Below, one piece after another: positions 61,172 to 64,000 of a DNA stretch of 64,000 nucleotides. This DNA is from Tillus elongatus (taxonomy: Eukaryota; Arthropoda; Insecta; Coleoptera; Cleridae). Each line of letters begins with the position of its first letter. Positions within the stretch are counted from its first letter, which is position 1. The DNA lies in contig OZ023264.1 of the NCBI GenBank assembly GCA_964006375.1, positions 177,354,010 through 177,418,009 of the forward strand, read 5' to 3'. A model generated the notes under the pieces. The model made no database searches. It was not told the DNA's origin and saw nothing but the letters and a program-made list of their open reading frames with translations. The translations under genes were made by a program, and so were the position numbers.

Positions 61172-61214
61172 GTGAGTATTCATACATCTAGTTATATCTA
61201 GTAGATCTAGATAG

Positions 61215-61655
61215 ATAGTTTTCTGAAGGCAACAGCTTCTTGCATGCTGTTGTTGATCGTGTTTCATCAGATGAATTTAAAATGAATGCGGGTGTTCCAC
61301 ATGGATCCATTTTACTCTTTCTTTTCACAACAAACAATCCGATCCACAGCTTCACACGTCACAGCATGCTCTGATCAACTCGCCCAATATCTGCTTCTAG
61401 CTCCTTATCAATGAGAGTTGAAGTAAACAACTTCCTAAATGATGACCTGCCTAAGATTCTCAGCTTGGGCTCTGCAAATCTGGCTATGTTTAATGCCTCA
61501 AAAACACAGAATTGCCTCTTCTCTAGAAAGAGTGACGTACAACACCCAGATGTTCAGATGGCTGTCAAAATACTGCCCAAAAAATCTGTACATTGGGTAT
61601 AACTATTGCGGAGCATCTTTGCTGGGAGTTACATGTTACAAATATTGCAGAAAAA
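61215..61655 (+). pseudogene. LINE reverse transcriptase scrap
   Basis: Broken frames show a motif B relic (MNAGVPHGSILLFLF) and the post-palm segment VEVNNFLNDDLPKILSLGSA and MFNASKTQNCLFSRKSD, related to LINE-B but distinct. Several stops are present. Confidence 0.65.
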
Positions 61656-61659
61656 TAGG

Positions 61660-62042
61660 ATTATTAAGAATAAAACAATATTAATGTCCTTAATAGCTTA
61701 CATATAATTAAATTTCAGTAATTAAAGTAATAATTATAAATAATAGACACTGACTTACCTTACCGAGCAGATACTATACTATACATGGATCAAAAATATA
61801 CAATACAACAGTTTCATCAATAGGTGATACTGTAATTGTCAAAAATATACTTTTGTTCTGATCCAAACTCGCGTCCCAAATACTGCATTTGTGAAAAACA
61901 TACGTCTGTTCTGATACAGGTTTGCATCCCAAACAAAGCAAGTAAATTTGTTCCGTTTGAAAATTAATTTATCGTACCATTTCATAGTGTTCCTTCATTC
62001 ATCCTGCTAATGGATCAAAAATATACAACAGTTTCATCAATA
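61660..62042. other. Intron 14 sequence, nothing recognised
   Basis: AT-rich; a 'ggatcaaaaatatacaa' stretch is directly repeated at 61785 and 62012. Confidence 0.4.
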
Positions 62043-64000
62043 GTTTTTTTTTTTTTAATTTCAACAACACACCACGAGGGCTCACAGCCTAAATACTATC
62101 GTACCGTGGGTGTTGACAATCTGGAAAGAGGCAACTTGTTAATTCTGGACTTGAAGGTTCGGAGGAGAAGGAAAAACATGTGCCGGCAAGGAATTCCACA
62201 ACTTGGAAGTCCTTGGGACAAAAGAGCGGGCATAACACGATGTTCTATGTCTAGTGACCTGGACAGTAAAAGGGTGCATTCGCTCTGTTCCCCTGGTAGA
62301 TCTGTTAGGGGCAGCAGGTGGAGGAACTATGGAAGAAAGCTCCCCTGAGCAGTGCCCGTGCAGATATCTATAAAAGACAGAGAGGTCACCAACGGCACGT
62401 CGGTGGGCAAGAGATGGAAGCCTTTGGGTGGGGGTAGGGTCACCGATGAGACGTATAGCTCTCTTTTGAATGGAGTCCAGGATAGCGAGTGTAGAAGCGG
62501 CAGCTGCACCCCAGATGTGGAACAGTATTCGAGATTTGGCCTTATTTGTAAAGTATATAAGGTATAGAGATTAGCTGGTGAAAAGTATTTGCGAGCCCGG
62601 AAGAGGAAACCTAATTTCTTAGCAGCCGCTTCTGCAATTGATGTGACATGTTGGTGCCAATTGAGATTTCGATCCACAGAAATGCCAACAAAAGAAAAGG
62701 ACTCATTACTTTGAATAACTTGGTTGTTAATTTTGATGGGTCTAGGGCTAGTGTATCTCTTATGAGAAAGAAAGCAAGACTGAGATTTGGTGGGGTTGAA
62801 TTGTACAAGATGTCTACTTCCCCAGTCTAATATTTTTTGGAGATCCACAGAGACGAAACTCTCCATGAGTCTGCGATCCTCATCTAATTGGGCTAAAGAG
62901 ACAGGCTTAGGTACAAGTTTTGTGAAGTATATAAAGTATAGAGATTAGCTGGTGAAAAGTATTTGCGAGCCCGGAAGAGGAAACCTAATTTCTTAGCAGC
63001 CGCTTCTGCAATTGATGTGACATGTTGGTGCCAAATAAGATTTCGATCCACAGAAATGCCAACAAGAGAAAAGGACTCATTACTTTGCATAACTTGGTTG
63101 TTAATTTTGATGGGTCTAGGGCTAGTGTATATCTTATGAGAAAGAAAGCAAGACTAAGATTTGGTGGGGTTGAATTGTACAAGATGTCTACTTCCCCAGT
63201 CTAATATTTTTTGGAGATCCACAGAGACAGAACTCTCCAAGAGTCTGCGATCCTCATCTAATTGGGCTAAAGAGACAGGCTTAGGTACAAGTTTTGTGAA
63301 GTATATAAGGTATAGAGATTAGCTGGTGAAAAGTATTTGCGAGCTCAGAAGAGAAAACCTAATTTCTTAGCAGCCGCTTCTGCAATTGATGTGACATGTT
63401 GGTGCCAATTGAGATTTCGATCCACAGAAATGCCAACAAGTGGAAAGGACTCATTACTTTGAATAACTTGGTTGTTCATTGTGATGGGTCTAGGGCTGGT
63501 GTATCTCTTATGAGAAAGTAAGCAAGACTAAGATTTGGTGGGGTTAAATTGTACAAGATTTCTACTTCCCCAGTCTAATATTTTTTGGAGATCCACGGAG
63601 ACAGAACCCTCCATTAGTCTGCGATCCTCATCTAATTGGGCTAAAGAGACAGGCTTAGAATATTGTATATTTGAGTGGATGGTGCTGTCGTCCGCGTAAC
63701 TGTGAACTGGGTTGGATGTGCTAGAGAGGAGGTAATTGATGTGCAGAAGAAACAAAGTAGGGGCTAAAGCTGAACCTTGAGGAACTCCTGCATTAATTGG
63801 ATACAGTTTAGAGGAATGGCCATCCACGACAACAGAAATGCTTCGGTTGGAGAGGAAATTTGCTGTCTAGGTACAGAGTTTTGGTGGTAGGCCATAGGCC
63901 GGAAGTTTATTAAGCTGCACTGCATGCCAGACCTGGTCGAATGCTTTGGATATGTCTAGAGCGACAATCTGGGATTCACCGTGTAGTTCCATAACTTGTT
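62043..64000 (-). mobile_element. LINE-B copy continuing past the window end
   Basis: The T-run at 62045-62056 is the poly-A end. Minus-strand frames carry the usual C-terminus, [11 protein letters not shown]..., motif C relic (SYADDSTIHSN) and motif [21 protein letters not shown] near 63780, with motif A beyond (63960-63940). The segment between motif C and the C-terminus is present three times in tandem (period 374 bp). Confidence 0.85.
62547..63664 (-). repeat. 374-bp tandem triplication inside LINE-B
   Basis: The same block starts at 62547, 62921 and about 63295 (exact 374-bp spacing, few mismatches). It covers the sequence encoding [19 protein letters not shown] through the [13 protein letters not shown] segment. 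The outer copies join normal LINE-B sequence on each side. Confidence 0.92.

Overview
This is animal nuclear DNA, most likely from an insect. A single host gene runs through the whole window on the + strand, split into 14 small exons by large AT-rich introns packed with transposable elements. I recognise it as PPIP5K/Vip1, the kinase that makes inositol pyrophosphates. The exons (1804-2001 to 60926-61171) join in phase without a stop and encode 909 residues covering the ATP-grasp kinase domain and most of the histidine-phosphatase-like domain. Both ends of the gene lie outside the window. TTAGG repeats at the ends of some retrotransposons, and the element families present (R1/I-type and Jockey/CR1-like LINEs, Tigger, Tc1, Gypsy, Polinton), fit an arthropod; the order cannot be read from this sequence.

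Layout. Introns 1-3 (2002-17036) hold a LINE-in-LINE nest (2138-3545), a 22-bp tandem array (4917-5109), a decayed pogo-like transposon, a 36-bp perfect palindrome (6676-6711), a Tigger element, a nearly complete Jockey-like LINE (9777-13268) and two copies of a recurring LINE called 'LINE-B' here. Introns 4-6 (17139-26083) carry repeat blocks, a fold-back element, a dead LINE and a 1.29-kb LTR-like element. Intron 9 (26588-46680, 20 kb) holds an intact 5.2-kb R1-type LINE in antisense with a 13-bp target-site duplication, a tRNA-derived SINE, and a three-level nest: a fold-back element interrupted by a LINE, which is itself interrupted by a 9,273-bp Polinton-like element. Introns 10-14 hold a degenerate minisatellite, internally deleted LINEs, a Tc1 element, a deleted Gypsy element, another fold-back element and a LINE-B copy with a 374-bp tandem triplication.

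The main discovery candidate is the Polinton-like element at 35300-44572. It has a GTAATG 6-bp target-site duplication, long terminal inverted repeats starting AGTAGATAGGG, and two divergent gene blocks. The leftward block encodes a glycine-rich pX/pVI-like protein, a penton-like protein and a capsid-like protein. The rightward block encodes an A32/FtsK-type packaging ATPase and a 388-residue protein. No PolB, integrase or protease is visible, so it looks like a virion-gene-only relative of Polintons/adintoviruses that would need help in trans to replicate and integrate. It also carries a roughly 35-unit 13-bp palindromic array and, in both subterminal regions, a tRNA-like A-box/B-box/T4 cassette that could be a Pol III RNA.

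A second theme is three unrelated fold-back families whose arms each carry a hammerhead-ribozyme-like core (CTGANGA, 6-bp hairpin, GAAA), as known from Penelope-like retroelements.
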